A DNA stretch of 16,850 bases, from NCBI GenBank assembly GCA_020430675.1, contig JAGQJJ010000014.1, positions 1 through 16,850 of the forward strand. Reading direction: 5' to 3'. A program made the translations under genes and the position numbers. The notes under the pieces are model-generated. The model made no database searches, was not told the origin of the DNA, and saw only the letters and a program-made list of their open reading frames with translations. Shown piece by piece: positions 1 to 6,665 of this stretch. Each line of letters starts with the position of its first letter. The stretch's first letter is position 1. The stretch is from Myxococcales bacterium. GTDB taxonomy: Bacteria > Myxococcota > Bradymonadia > UBA7976 > UBA1532.

Positions 1-2
1 TG

Positions 3-365
3 CCCGTGCCCGCCGCGCCGCCCGTTGCCGCCCCGCCACCGCCCGCGGCGCCGGCCCGCCTGGTCTTCGGCGAGCTGGAGGTCGAAGGCGGCGCCAGCAC
101 CCGGGCCATCCGCCGCACCATCCAGGACGCCTTCCCGGCCATCCGCCGCTGCGCCAGCGCCGGTGAGCCGCGCCCGGCCGGCGCCGAGGCCAAGGTCAGC
201 TTTGTCATCGACGCCGACGGCTTCTTCGGTGACTTCGGCGGCTCGGGCGACGCGGTGCTCGTGCGCTGCGGTCGGCAGGTGCTCACCGGGGTCAAGCGCC
301 TCGGCCGCCGGCCCGATACGGGCGACATCGCGGTCGCCGTGCCGATGCGCATGGAGGCCCCATGA
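3..365 (+). CDS. AgmX/PglI-like C-terminal domain protein (5' partial)
   Basis: The frame is open to the left edge, so this is probably the C-terminal part of a longer protein; a GTG at position 6 is only the first in-window start codon. After a proline/alanine-rich linker (about residues 1-17 counted from that GTG) comes a compact alpha/beta domain of about 90 residues. It has a paired-arginine and cysteine helix (IRRTIQDAFPAIRRC), a strand pair (AKVSFVIDADG), a second cysteine (C88) and a final strand (DIAVAVPMRM). This spacing resembles the TonB-like C-terminal domain of myxobacterial AgmX/PglI gliding and envelope proteins. It is inferred to be periplasmic. Its stop overlaps the next start as ATGA at 362-365, so it probably belongs to the cytochrome/porin operon. 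Without the N-terminus the exact role is unknown. Confidence 0.6.
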   Translation, partial: PVPAAPPVAAPPPPAAPARLVFGELEVEGGASTRAIRRTIQDAFPAIRRCASAGEPRPAGAEAKVSFVIDADGFFGDFGGSGDAVLVRCGRQVLTGVKRLGRRPDTGDIAVAVPMRMEAP

Positions 366-847
366 GGTGGCTCGCCCTGCTGGCGCTGGCCACGCTCGGC
401 TGCGGCGAGCTTGACCCCGAGATCGGTCCGCAGCGCGCCCAGGTGCCGCCGTTTGAGGCCGGCATCCCGGTCGGGGTCGCCGGCGACGCCGGCCCGGGCG
501 AGCAGGTGCCCTGCGACATTGAAGACAGCGACCCCTACACGCCCGTCTCCTACATCACCGTGCGCGACCGCCTCTTCCGCCCGCGGTGCAGTTGCCACAC
601 CACCCCGGCCGGCATCGGGCGCCTGCTCGGCGGGCTCGACCTCGACAATCGCGAGGCCGTGCTCGAAGGCGGCGCCACCGGCGGGCCCGACGACGTGGTG
701 CCGGGCAACCCGTGCGCCAGCATCATCATGGCCAAGACCTCCGATTCCCCGCCGTTCGGCCTGCGCATGCCCCGCGGCAAGCCGCCGCTCACCGGCGCCG
801 AGCGCCAGCTCTTGTCCGACTGGATCGTCGAAGGAGCCCCGCCATGA
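362..847 (+). CDS. Lipoprotein with cytochrome c-like domain and CxCH motif
   Basis: A 161-residue protein starting with a short hydrophobic signal and a lipobox ending at C14 (ATLGC), so a membrane-anchored lipoprotein is predicted. The domain at about residues 65-160 follows the planctomycete-type cytochrome c pattern: a helix (VRDRLFRP), a heme-attachment-like motif, a variable middle part, then RMPRGKPPLT (M136 as possible distal ligand) and a closing helix LLSDWIVEGAP. The attachment motif reads C76-S77-C78-H79, one residue shorter than the canonical CxxCH; the codons are unambiguous. C118 and C51 are additional cysteines that could form a disulfide. It overlaps both neighbours by 4 nt (ATGA), which implies translational coupling to the next cytochrome and the porin. 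An electron-transfer role is inferred; heme attachment to CxCH is unproven. Confidence 0.75.
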   Translation: MRWLALLALATLGCGELDPEIGPQRAQVPPFEAGIPVGVAGDAGPGEQVPCDIEDSDPYTPVSYITVRDRLFRPRCSCHTTPAGIGRLLGGLDLDNREAVLEGGATGGPDDVVPGNPCASIIMAKTSDSPPFGLRMPRGKPPLTGAERQLLSDWIVEGAPP

Positions 848-1140
848 GGCCGCCGCTCTGGCTGCTCGCCGCCGCGCTCTCGCTCGGCTGCGGGGCCGGC
901 CGCACCCGGGTCGACACCTCGGGCTATCCGCCCGACCAGCAAGCGAATTACCAGATCTTCGAGACGCGCTGCAGCCGCTGCCACGACCTGGAGCGGCCCC
1001 TGCAAGCGCGCGTGGCCGACGGCGGCTGGGACGCCTATGTGCGCCGCATGGCCCGCCACCCCGGCGCCGGCATCAGCGAGGCCGAGCAGCGCCGCATCGC
1101 CAGCTTCCTCGAATTCCACCACCGGGAGACCGAGCGATGA
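844..1140 (+). CDS. Small monoheme c-type cytochrome lipoprotein
   Basis: A 98-residue protein with a signal peptide ending in a lipobox (LSLGC, C16), so a lipid-anchored periplasmic or outer-membrane protein is predicted. One canonical heme c motif, CSRCH (C43-H47), follows the helix YQIFETR. The probable distal ligand is M69 in VRRMARHPGAGIS, followed by the helix EAEQRRIASFLEFH. This one-heme layout (CxxCH, about 20 residues, RM, IS.aE..xI..fL) is a common small cytochrome c fold. The start overlaps the previous stop, and its own stop overlaps the porin start (1137-1140). Electron transfer is well supported by the motif; the redox partners are inferred from the operon. Confidence 0.85.
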   Translation: MRPPLWLLAAALSLGCGAGRTRVDTSGYPPDQQANYQIFETRCSRCHDLERPLQARVADGGWDAYVRRMARHPGAGISEAEQRRIASFLEFHHRETER

Positions 1141-2231
1141 TCGGCGCGCTGCTCGTCTTCGCCGGCCTGCTCGGCGACGTGAACGTGGCCGGCAGCGTCT
1201 ACCTGCACCACCCGACGCTGTTCTCCGACCGCGTCGAAGTCCAGGGCGCCACTCTGCGCGGCCTCAACGCCGAGGCCAGCTTCAAGGTGGTCGCCGACGT
1301 GACCGACCGCGTCAGCGCCAGCGCCAAGGTCTGCTACGGCTGCCACGACTTCACCGCCGACATGGCCTATGTCGATTGGTATGTCGAAGACCGCTTCAAC
1401 ATGCGCTTCGGCCGCTTCCCGGTGCCGTTCGGCGAGTTCTACCTGCGCCACGACGCCGCCAACCATCGCTCGGCGACCAAACCGCTGCCCTACGAGATGG
1501 GCCGCATGCTGCGCCGCGGCGAGTACAACCTGGGCGTGCTGCCCGAGCCCTACCCCGACAACGGCGTCGAGCTGTACGGCACCTTCCGCGGCGAGCTGGC
1601 CGAGCTGGCCTACAACGTCTACGCGGTCTCGGGTTTCAAGGGCGACGCGGTCACCGCCGACCTCGACTTCGTGCGCAGCCGCGACGTGTACTACGCCGAC
1701 AACAACCGCACGCCCGCGACCGGTGGCCGGCTCACGCTGGCGTTCCCCAACCTGCCCGTCGCGCTCTGGCGCTGGCTCGCCATCGGCGCCAGCTTCATGT
1801 ACGGCCGCTACGACGACGAAGGCGACCTCGCCTACTGGCTGGCCGGCATCGACTTCTACACCCGCATCGACCAGGTCAACGTGCGCGGCGAGGTGATGAT
1901 GCGGCGCACCGCCATCCCCGACGCGCCCGAGCAGTTCCGCCAGCGATTGCGCGATCTCTTCGTGCAGCGCGAAGGCTTCTACGGCCAGCTCGACGGCCCC
2001 ATCGGCCGCGCGCTCGAATGGCTGGTGCGCGTCGATGGCTTCCGGCGCGCCGGGCCCACGCTCATCGGCGCCCCGCTCGACGACCCCGACTCGGGCGTGC
2101 TGCGCGGCACCGCGGGGCTCAACATCATCCCCACCGGCGGGGTGAAGCTGAAGCTGAACTACGAGTATTGGCGGTTCAGCGACTTCCCCATCGAGCACAT
2201 GCTGCACACGGGGCTGGTCGGCACCTTCTGA
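1137..2231 (+). CDS. Outer-membrane beta-barrel protein with an embedded CxxCH motif
   Basis: A 364-residue protein. A short hydrophobic N-terminus (about residues 1-19) is followed by alternating amphipathic strands rich in Tyr, Phe, Trp and Gly, such as MRFGRFPVPFGEFYLRH, which resembles the strands of porin O/P-type barrels. The chain ends in ...GLVGTF, with the C-terminal Phe expected for BAM-dependent outer-membrane proteins. Residues 66-70 read CYGCH, a perfect heme c motif between two early strands; H24 and H25 could offer a distal ligand. The start at the ATGA overlap is preferred; the signal peptide lacks an obvious positively charged n-region, so the true start could differ slightly. 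Coupled to two cytochrome lipoproteins, it is a candidate electron-conducting or redox-linked porin. Whether the motif carries heme is unknown. Confidence 0.75.
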   Translation: MIGALLVFAGLLGDVNVAGSVYLHHPTLFSDRVEVQGATLRGLNAEASFKVVADVTDRVSASAKVCYGCHDFTADMAYVDWYVEDRFNMRFGRFPVPFGEFYLRHDAANHRSATKPLPYEMGRMLRRGEYNLGVLPEPYPDNGVELYGTFRGELAELAYNVYAVSGFKGDAVTADLDFVRSRDVYYADNNRTPATGGRLTLAFPNLPVALWRWLAIGASFMYGRYDDEGDLAYWLAGIDFYTRIDQVNVRGEVMMRRTAIPDAPEQFRQRLRDLFVQREGFYGQLDGPIGRALEWLVRVDGFRRAGPTLIGAPLDDPDSGVLRGTAGLNIIPTGGVKLKLNYEYWRFSDFPIEHMLHTGLVGTF

Positions 2232-2232
2232 A

Positions 2233-2982
2233 TCAATCCGACGGCGCGCCATGGGCCGAGGCCAGCGCGGTGATGCGCTCGGCGTCGCCCGGTCCCAGCG
2301 CTTCTTCAGTCTGGGCCGCGTCGAGCGCCGAGCGCCAACCCGGCCGCCCCGCGCGGGCCAGGGCCTCGGCGCGGGCCAGATGCAGACCGCCCGCCTCGCG
2401 CCGATCGGCGCGCTCCAAAGCGCGCGCCAGCAGATCGGCCGCTTCGGCCAATTCTTCGCCCTTGCGCAGCAGCGTGCGCCCCAGGTTGGCCAACGCCGGC
2501 TGCAAGTCGGCCCGCCGCGCCAGGATGGCCCGATAACGCCCCTCGGCCGCGTCCAGGCGCCCGGTCGCCAGCTCGGCGGCGGCCAGGTTCAGCTCGATGC
2601 GCTCGCGATCGCCCGGCGGCGCCAGCTTCAGCGCTTCGAGATAATGCCGGTGCGCCGCCTCGTGGTCGCCGCGCGCCGTGGCCACCAGCCCCAGCATGTC
2701 GGGCAGCACGAAGCGCCGACCGAAGCGCCGAATCAGCCATTGCCGCGCCGCCAGCGCCTCGACGCCGGCATGATCCTCGGCGGCCAGCCGGCGCAGCGCA
2801 TCGCGATGAAACGTGCGCTCGGCCAGCGCCGCGCGCCGGGGCAGGACGACCAGCCAAACGATCAAACCGAGGAGCACCGCGACCACATAGGCCACGAGCG
2901 CGAGCTTGTGATGGCGCAGCAGGAAGACGATCGCCAGCGAAGCGGGCAGCCAGAGCCACCGCAGGCGCAGTTCGACGCGCAT
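2233..2982 (-). CDS. Membrane-anchored TPR-repeat protein
   Basis: A 249-residue protein with two adjacent hydrophobic segments near the N-terminus (about residues 8-21 and 27-48), followed by a soluble helical region. From about residue 90 to 235 paired helices have TPR-like spacing, with conserved small residues and repeated features such as GDHEAAHRHYLEALKLAP, TGRLDAAEGRYRAILA and ADLQPALANLGRTLLRKGEE. A scaffold or protein-interaction role at the inner membrane is likely; no enzyme motif is visible. The start lies one nucleotide after the stop of the FGE-fold lipoprotein gene (TGACATG), so the two are almost certainly co-transcribed. It converges on the porin gene with one base between the stops. 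Confidence 0.8.
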   Translation of the reverse strand: MRVELRLRWLWLPASLAIVFLLRHHKLALVAYVVAVLLGLIVWLVVLPRRAALAERTFHRDALRRLAAEDHAGVEALAARQWLIRRFGRRFVLPDMLGLVATARGDHEAAHRHYLEALKLAPPGDRERIELNLAAAELATGRLDAAEGRYRAILARRADLQPALANLGRTLLRKGEELAEAADLLARALERADRREAGGLHLARAEALARAGRPGWRSALDAAQTEEALGPGDAERITALASAHGAPSD

Positions 2983-2983
2983 G

Positions 2984-3805
2984 TCAGGGCGCGTCGCGGC
3001 AGCAGCGGAAGCCGACGGTGGGGCCGGCGAACGACGGCGCGGTGAAGTTGTTGAGCGCGGTGCGGGTGCCGCAGACCAGATCGCTGTCGCGGTGCCGCTC
3101 GGCGACGGTCTTCCAGCCCGCGTTGTGATAGGACCGCGCGTCGGGATCCATCGGCTCGCGGTCGTTGCTCCACTCCCAGAGGTTGCCGGTCAGATCGAAG
3201 ATGCCCGTCTGCGTCACGCAATCGGCGAAGTGGCCGGTGGGCGCCTCGGTGCTGAACTCGGCCCCAGCGGCGAGGAACGCCTCGCGCACATTGCACAGCC
3301 CGGCGCTGAACTGATTGCCGTACGGATAGGCGTAGCCCGACTCGCCGCCACAGGCCCGGTCCAGCTCCTCGCTGCTGCACAGGCGCCAGCCGATGGCGGT
3401 GCAGGCCTTGTCGGCGTCGCGCCAGCGCACTGAGTGCCACGGCCGCACGCCGGCCACGCTGCACGCTTCGGTGGCCACGTCGGGCGCTTCGATGGTCGCG
3501 CCCTGCGACGCCGCGCAGGGGAACGCCTGCGTCTCGGTGGCCAGCGGATGGCTCGCCTCGTAGGTGAAGATGTGGTACGGGCGTCCGCGATCGAGCACCT
3601 CGACGTAGGCCGGCTCGCCGTCGCAGTCGAGCGGCCCTTCGATGCCCTCGACGCGGCGGCTCATCTCGTTGCAGACCACCTCGGGGCCCATGGGGCCGCT
3701 GTCTTCGTCGCCGATGTGGATGCTGCCATCGTCGCCACCGCCGCCGCCGCCGCTGGAGCAGCCCACGGCGAAGGCAAGAAGGAGCAGAGGGAAGAGCGCG
3801 CGCAT
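2984..3805 (-). CDS. Lipoprotein with FGE/SUMF1-like (C-type-lectin-fold) domain
   Basis: A 273-residue protein. The start at 3805 gives a clean lipoprotein signal with lipobox AVGC (C16), followed by a run of six glycines as a flexible tether; the open frame further upstream overlaps lpxC and is not used. Domain signatures are RPWHSVRWRDADKAC (121-135), RLCSSEELDRAC (141-152), YPYGNQF (160-166), DLTGNLWEWS (204-213) and the terminal VGFRCC (264-269), typical of the formylglycine-generating-enzyme superfamily. The cysteine pair used for sulfatase oxidation is not evident: the corresponding stretch has only C245 (DLVCGTRTA). It is therefore probably a structural or binding FGE-fold surface protein, rich in likely disulfides, and not an active sulfatase maturase. 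It is the first gene of a two-gene unit with the TPR protein. Confidence 0.85.
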   Translation of the reverse strand: MRALFPLLLLAFAVGCSSGGGGGGDDGSIHIGDEDSGPMGPEVVCNEMSRRVEGIEGPLDCDGEPAYVEVLDRGRPYHIFTYEASHPLATETQAFPCAASQGATIEAPDVATEACSVAGVRPWHSVRWRDADKACTAIGWRLCSSEELDRACGGESGYAYPYGNQFSAGLCNVREAFLAAGAEFSTEAPTGHFADCVTQTGIFDLTGNLWEWSNDREPMDPDARSYHNAGWKTVAERHRDSDLVCGTRTALNNFTAPSFAGPTVGFRCCRDAP

Positions 3806-3886
3806 GGACAAGTCCCCGGTCGGTCGCCAACAGACGCTCCGCATGTTGCCAGCGAGCGGCCCGCGACTCCAGCGCCGCGTGGCCTG

Positions 3887-4684
3887 ATGCGACGCACCCT
3901 CGCCGCCGCGGTGACGTGCGCCGGACCCGGCCTGCACTCGGGCGCGCCCTGCGTCGCGCATCTGAGCCCGGCGCCGCCCGGTCACGGCCTGTGCCTCAAT
4001 GGCACGCCGGTCGCGCTCAGGCATGTCATCGACGCCGCCTACGCCACCACGCTCGCCACCGCGCGCGGCCCGGTGCGCACGGTCGAACACCTGCTCGCCG
4101 CCCTCTACGGTCTGGGCATCGACGACGCGGCGATCGAGGTCGAAGGCGGCGAGGTGCCCGCGCTCGATGGCAGCGCCGCGCGCTTTGTCCAGGCCATCGC
4201 GCCTTGCGACCAGCCCGGTCGGCGGACGATCCTCACGCTGCGCGAACCCGTTGAAGTGCGTGACGGCGCGCGCTGGTGCCGCGCCACGCCGGCCCAGACG
4301 CTGTCGCTGGCGGTTGAGATCAACTTCCCCGCCCTCGGCGTGCAGCGCTTCGCCGCCCCGGTCGACGCGCTGCCCACCATCGCCGCCGCCCGCACCTTCG
4401 GCTTCGCGCGCGACGCCGATCCGCTGCGCGCCGCCGGTCTGGCCCGCGGCGCCGGGCTATCCAACACGCTGGTCTTCGACGACCACGGCCGCCCCCTCAA
4501 CCCTGAAGGCCAACGCCTCGCCGATGAGCCGGCCCGGCATAAATGGCTCGATCTGCTCGGCGACCTGGCCCTGCTCGGCGCCCCGTTGCGGGCCCAGGTC
4601 GAAGCGACGCGCGGCGGCCACGCGCTGCACCACCGACTCGTGGCCGCCCTGCAGCGCGTCGCCGTGCCCGAGCACGACCCATGA
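3887..4684 (+). CDS. lpxC: UDP-3-O-acyl-N-acetylglucosamine deacetylase LpxC
   Basis: LpxC catalyses the committed, zinc-dependent deacetylation step of lipid A synthesis in the cytoplasm. The 265-residue product has the family landmarks: TCAGPGLHSG near the N-terminus, RTVEHLLAAL (E67 general base, zinc ligand H68), EVPALDGS, AAARTFGF, LNPEGQR, and HKWLDLLGDLALLG (zinc ligands H218 and D222), then GGHAL with H245 as the likely catalytic histidine. It is somewhat shorter than the usual 300 or so residues, but all catalytic elements are present. The ATG at 3887 is chosen because MRRTLAAAV matches the usual LpxC N-terminus; no strong Shine-Dalgarno sequence precedes it. It is divergent from the FGE-fold lipoprotein gene and its stop overlaps the LysR start, instead of sitting in an fts/mur cluster. 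Confidence 0.95.
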   Translation: MRRTLAAAVTCAGPGLHSGAPCVAHLSPAPPGHGLCLNGTPVALRHVIDAAYATTLATARGPVRTVEHLLAALYGLGIDDAAIEVEGGEVPALDGSAARFVQAIAPCDQPGRRTILTLREPVEVRDGARWCRATPAQTLSLAVEINFPALGVQRFAAPVDALPTIAAARTFGFARDADPLRAAGLARGAGLSNTLVFDDHGRPLNPEGQRLADEPARHKWLDLLGDLALLGAPLRAQVEATRGGHALHHRLVAALQRVAVPEHDP

Positions 4685-5547
4685 GCGACTTCGAAGACAT
4701 CAGCCTGCGCGACCTGCGCCTGCTCGATCGTGTCGCCGAGCTGAGCTCGATCACCGCCGCCGCCCGTGAGCTGCGCGTGCCCAAAGCCACCGCCAGTCGG
4801 TGGCTCGCCCTGCTCGAAGAGCGCGTCGGTCGGCGCCTCGTCGAGCGCAATACGCGCCACACGGCGCTGACCGAGTCGGGGCGCGCCTTCCTCGTGCATG
4901 CGCGGCAATTGCTCGCCCTGGCCGAGCAGGCCCACCTCGCGGTCACCACCGACGCGCCCGCCGGCCGCATCCGCGTCTCGATGCCAGTGCCCATGGGCCG
5001 CATGCTCGCCGGCCGCGTCGCCGCCGAGTTCCGCCGACGCCTGCCTGCGGTGCGCCTTGAGCTGCGCCTGCAGAACGACCGCATCGACCTCGTGCGCGAC
5101 GCCATCGACGTGGTCGTGCGCGGCGGCGCGCTGCCCGACTCGGAGCTGGTCGCGCGCAAGCTGGCCGCCGTGCCGCTGGCGCTCTACGGCGCCCCAGAAG
5201 CGCGCGACCGCCCGCTCGACGCCGTGCCGTTGGTCGCGTCACCCGGCGACGCGCAGCTCTTGCGCCGCGCACGGGGCGTTCAGGCGGAGGTCGCGGTGCT
5301 CATCGATGACCGCCTCGCCATCGCCGACGCGCTCACCGGCGGCGCCGGCATGGGCATGCTGCCCGCGTTTGTCGGCGAGCCGGCGGTCGAAGCCGGTCTG
5401 CTCATCCGCCTCGATCCAAAGCCCATCGCCTCGTTTCCGGTGCACGCGCTCTTCCTGCCCTCATCGCGCCATGACCCCCGCGTCGCCACGTTTGTCGAGG
5501 TCATCGGCGCCTGCCTGAAAGCGACGCTCACGCACTCTTCGGGGTGA
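4681..5547 (+). CDS. LysR-family transcriptional regulator
   Basis: A 288-residue protein. Residues about 8-66 form the LysR winged helix-turn-helix: LRDLRLLDRVAELSSITAAA, then VPKATASRWLALLEERVGRR and the wing LVERNTRHTALTESG. A linker helix (FLVHARQLLALAEQA) leads to a substrate-binding-like effector domain (about 95-285) starting GRIRVSMPVPMGR, with the periplasmic-binding-fold pattern DVVVRGG and GAGMGMLP. The architecture is closest to the CrgA/AaeR-like branch of LysR regulators. The start overlaps the lpxC stop by 4 nt, so it is translationally coupled to lipid A synthesis; whether it controls lpxC or unrelated genes cannot be told from the sequence. The effector is unknown. Confidence 0.92.
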   Translation: MSDFEDISLRDLRLLDRVAELSSITAAARELRVPKATASRWLALLEERVGRRLVERNTRHTALTESGRAFLVHARQLLALAEQAHLAVTTDAPAGRIRVSMPVPMGRMLAGRVAAEFRRRLPAVRLELRLQNDRIDLVRDAIDVVVRGGALPDSELVARKLAAVPLALYGAPEARDRPLDAVPLVASPGDAQLLRRARGVQAEVAVLIDDRLAIADALTGGAGMGMLPAFVGEPAVEAGLLIRLDPKPIASFPVHALFLPSSRHDPRVATFVEVIGACLKATLTHSSG

Positions 5548-5669
5548 CGGTCCAGATTCGAGACACGGCGTCCCGGCATTCGCTCTGGTCGGCCGCCCGC
5601 CCGATTCCCATCATGAAGCCATCCCGGTCGACAGGCAGCCGACCGACGCAACCCAGACCCGCATCCCTC

Positions 5670-5674
5670 GGAGG
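5670..5674 (+). promoter_or_regulatory. Shine-Dalgarno site deciding the start at 5682
   Basis: GGAGG sits 7 nt before the ATG at 5682, which also opens directly into a lipoprotein signal peptide. An in-frame ATG at 5613 has no comparable site and would add a charged, proline-rich extension, so 5682 is preferred. Confidence 0.75.
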
Positions 5675-5681
5675 TGGCACC

Positions 5682-6395
5682 ATGACCGCTTTGCGCATCA
5701 CCACGACCACGCTCATCGCGTTCACCCTGCTCGGCGGCTTCACCGCCGGCTGCGACGAAAACGACGGCCACGGGCATGATCCCGCCGTCGCCGCCCGCGT
5801 CGAGGCGGTCGAGGCCGACCTCACCGCCCTGCGCAACCGCCTTGACGGCGCCGACGTGATGGAAGCGACCCTGCGCGCGCGCATCGCCACGCTCGAAGCC
5901 GACGCGGCCACGCGCTGGGACCACACCCGCATGCTCGAAGCCCGCGAAGACATGCAGAGCACGCTGATGCGCCTGGCCGCCGCGATCGACTCCGGCGACC
6001 CGGCCTACCTCAACGACCTGCTGCCGGCGCTCGCCGACGACTTTGTGATGGTGGCCATCGACTTCGGCGAAGGCGGTCAGCGCGACACCCTGGTGTTCGA
6101 GGGCGTGTCGAAGGTGCTCAGCGAGTTCGGTCCGATCATGCGCGAGGCCCAAGCCAACCTGCTGCCCAGCGCCATCCTGGTCGACTTCATCGACGAGACG
6201 CACGCGACCGCCGCGTTCAAGTTCGCCAACTCGGTCCGCCCACCCAGCGCGCTCAACGAAGACGTGCACGAGAAGGTGCTGCTCTTCGCCGCCATCACCG
6301 CCGACTTCCGCCTTGAAGACGGCATCTGGAAGCTGACCCACCTCGAGCTCGACCACAGCCTCGCCTACCCGGGCGCGCTGCCCCCCGCGCCCTGA
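5682..6395 (+). CDS. Lipoprotein with coiled-coil and SnoaL/NTF2-like domain
   Basis: A 237-residue protein. The signal peptide ends in TAGC (C24), followed by an acidic/histidine stretch (DENDGHGHD). Residues about 33-85 form a probable coiled coil with heptad-like spacing (VEAVEADLTALRNRL, LRARIATLEAD). The remainder has the helix-then-curved-sheet pattern of SnoaL/NTF2-like domains, with AAAIDSGDPAYLNDLLP, FVMVAIDFGEGG and closing strands DFRLEDGIWKLTHLELDH. Such domains bind small ligands or act as scaffolds; no catalytic residues can be assigned confidently. It is a probable trimeric or dimeric envelope lipoprotein of unknown function. It lies 134 nt after the LysR gene and so may have its own promoter. 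The palindromic repeat begins at its stop codon. Confidence 0.75.
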   Translation: MTALRITTTTLIAFTLLGGFTAGCDENDGHGHDPAVAARVEAVEADLTALRNRLDGADVMEATLRARIATLEADAATRWDHTRMLEAREDMQSTLMRLAAAIDSGDPAYLNDLLPALADDFVMVAIDFGEGGQRDTLVFEGVSKVLSEFGPIMREAQANLLPSAILVDFIDETHATAAFKFANSVRPPSALNEDVHEKVLLFAAITADFRLEDGIWKLTHLELDHSLAYPGALPPAP

Positions 6396-6555
6396 CAGCG
6401 CTGCGCTGCGCCGTTGATTCCGTCGTGCTTGTCCGCGACGCCCCTGGCGGCGTTCTTGATGCTCGACGATGCGACGGCATCGCCTCCGCTCTCGGCCTTG
6501 CCAGCGGCACCGCGTCCGGCGCACTTGGGGAATCAACGGACTTGCCCACCGCTGT
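6395..6555 (+). repeat. Long palindromic intergenic repeat, copy A
   Basis: An imperfect palindrome of about 160 bp. The core at 6411-6539 is bounded by CCGTTGATTCC and its exact inverse GGAATCAACGG. It is centred on GATGC-GAC-GGCATC (6468-6481). Flanking arms extend pairing outward: ACAGCG (6395-6400) with CGCTGT (6550-6555). The core matches copy B, which is inverted relative to it, at about 110 of 121 aligned positions with three gaps. It resembles MITE or ERIC-like palindromic repeats in size and structure only; no coding capacity or transposase is seen. In RNA it would form one long stem-loop directly after the upstream stop codon. The rest of 6556-6665 shows nothing else recognisable. 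Confidence 0.88.
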
Positions 6556-6654
6556 GAGCGCGCTGTGCGGTCCTGCGCGCACGCGCAATTCCAGGGAAGC
6601 TTGATCTTGGGGCCGGGATGCTGCCACAACCGGGTCAACGAATCCTGCGTCCCC

Positions 6655-6659
6655 GGAGG
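6655..6659 (+). promoter_or_regulatory. Shine-Dalgarno site deciding the start at 6666
   Basis: GGAGG lies 6 nt before the ATG at 6666, which opens a lipoprotein signal peptide. The in-frame ATG at 6618 has no such site and would put charged residues in front of the signal. Confidence 0.75.
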
Positions 6660-6665
6660 TGCGCC

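Noticed and set aside
411..1136. In-frame N-terminal extension of the porin gene
   Set aside because: The extension is Arg/Ala/Pro/Ser-rich and overlaps two clear lipoprotein cytochrome genes; the ATGA overlap at 1137 gives a sensible start.
3806..4090. N-terminal extension of the FGE-fold lipoprotein on the minus strand
   Set aside because: It overlaps lpxC and would bury the lipoprotein signal; the ATG at 3805 starts exactly at that signal.
6396..6665. A small gene or transposase remnant within the intergenic repeat
   Set aside because: Short open frames there (also in 11444-11614) share only the translated repeat; no protein motif or codon pattern supports coding.
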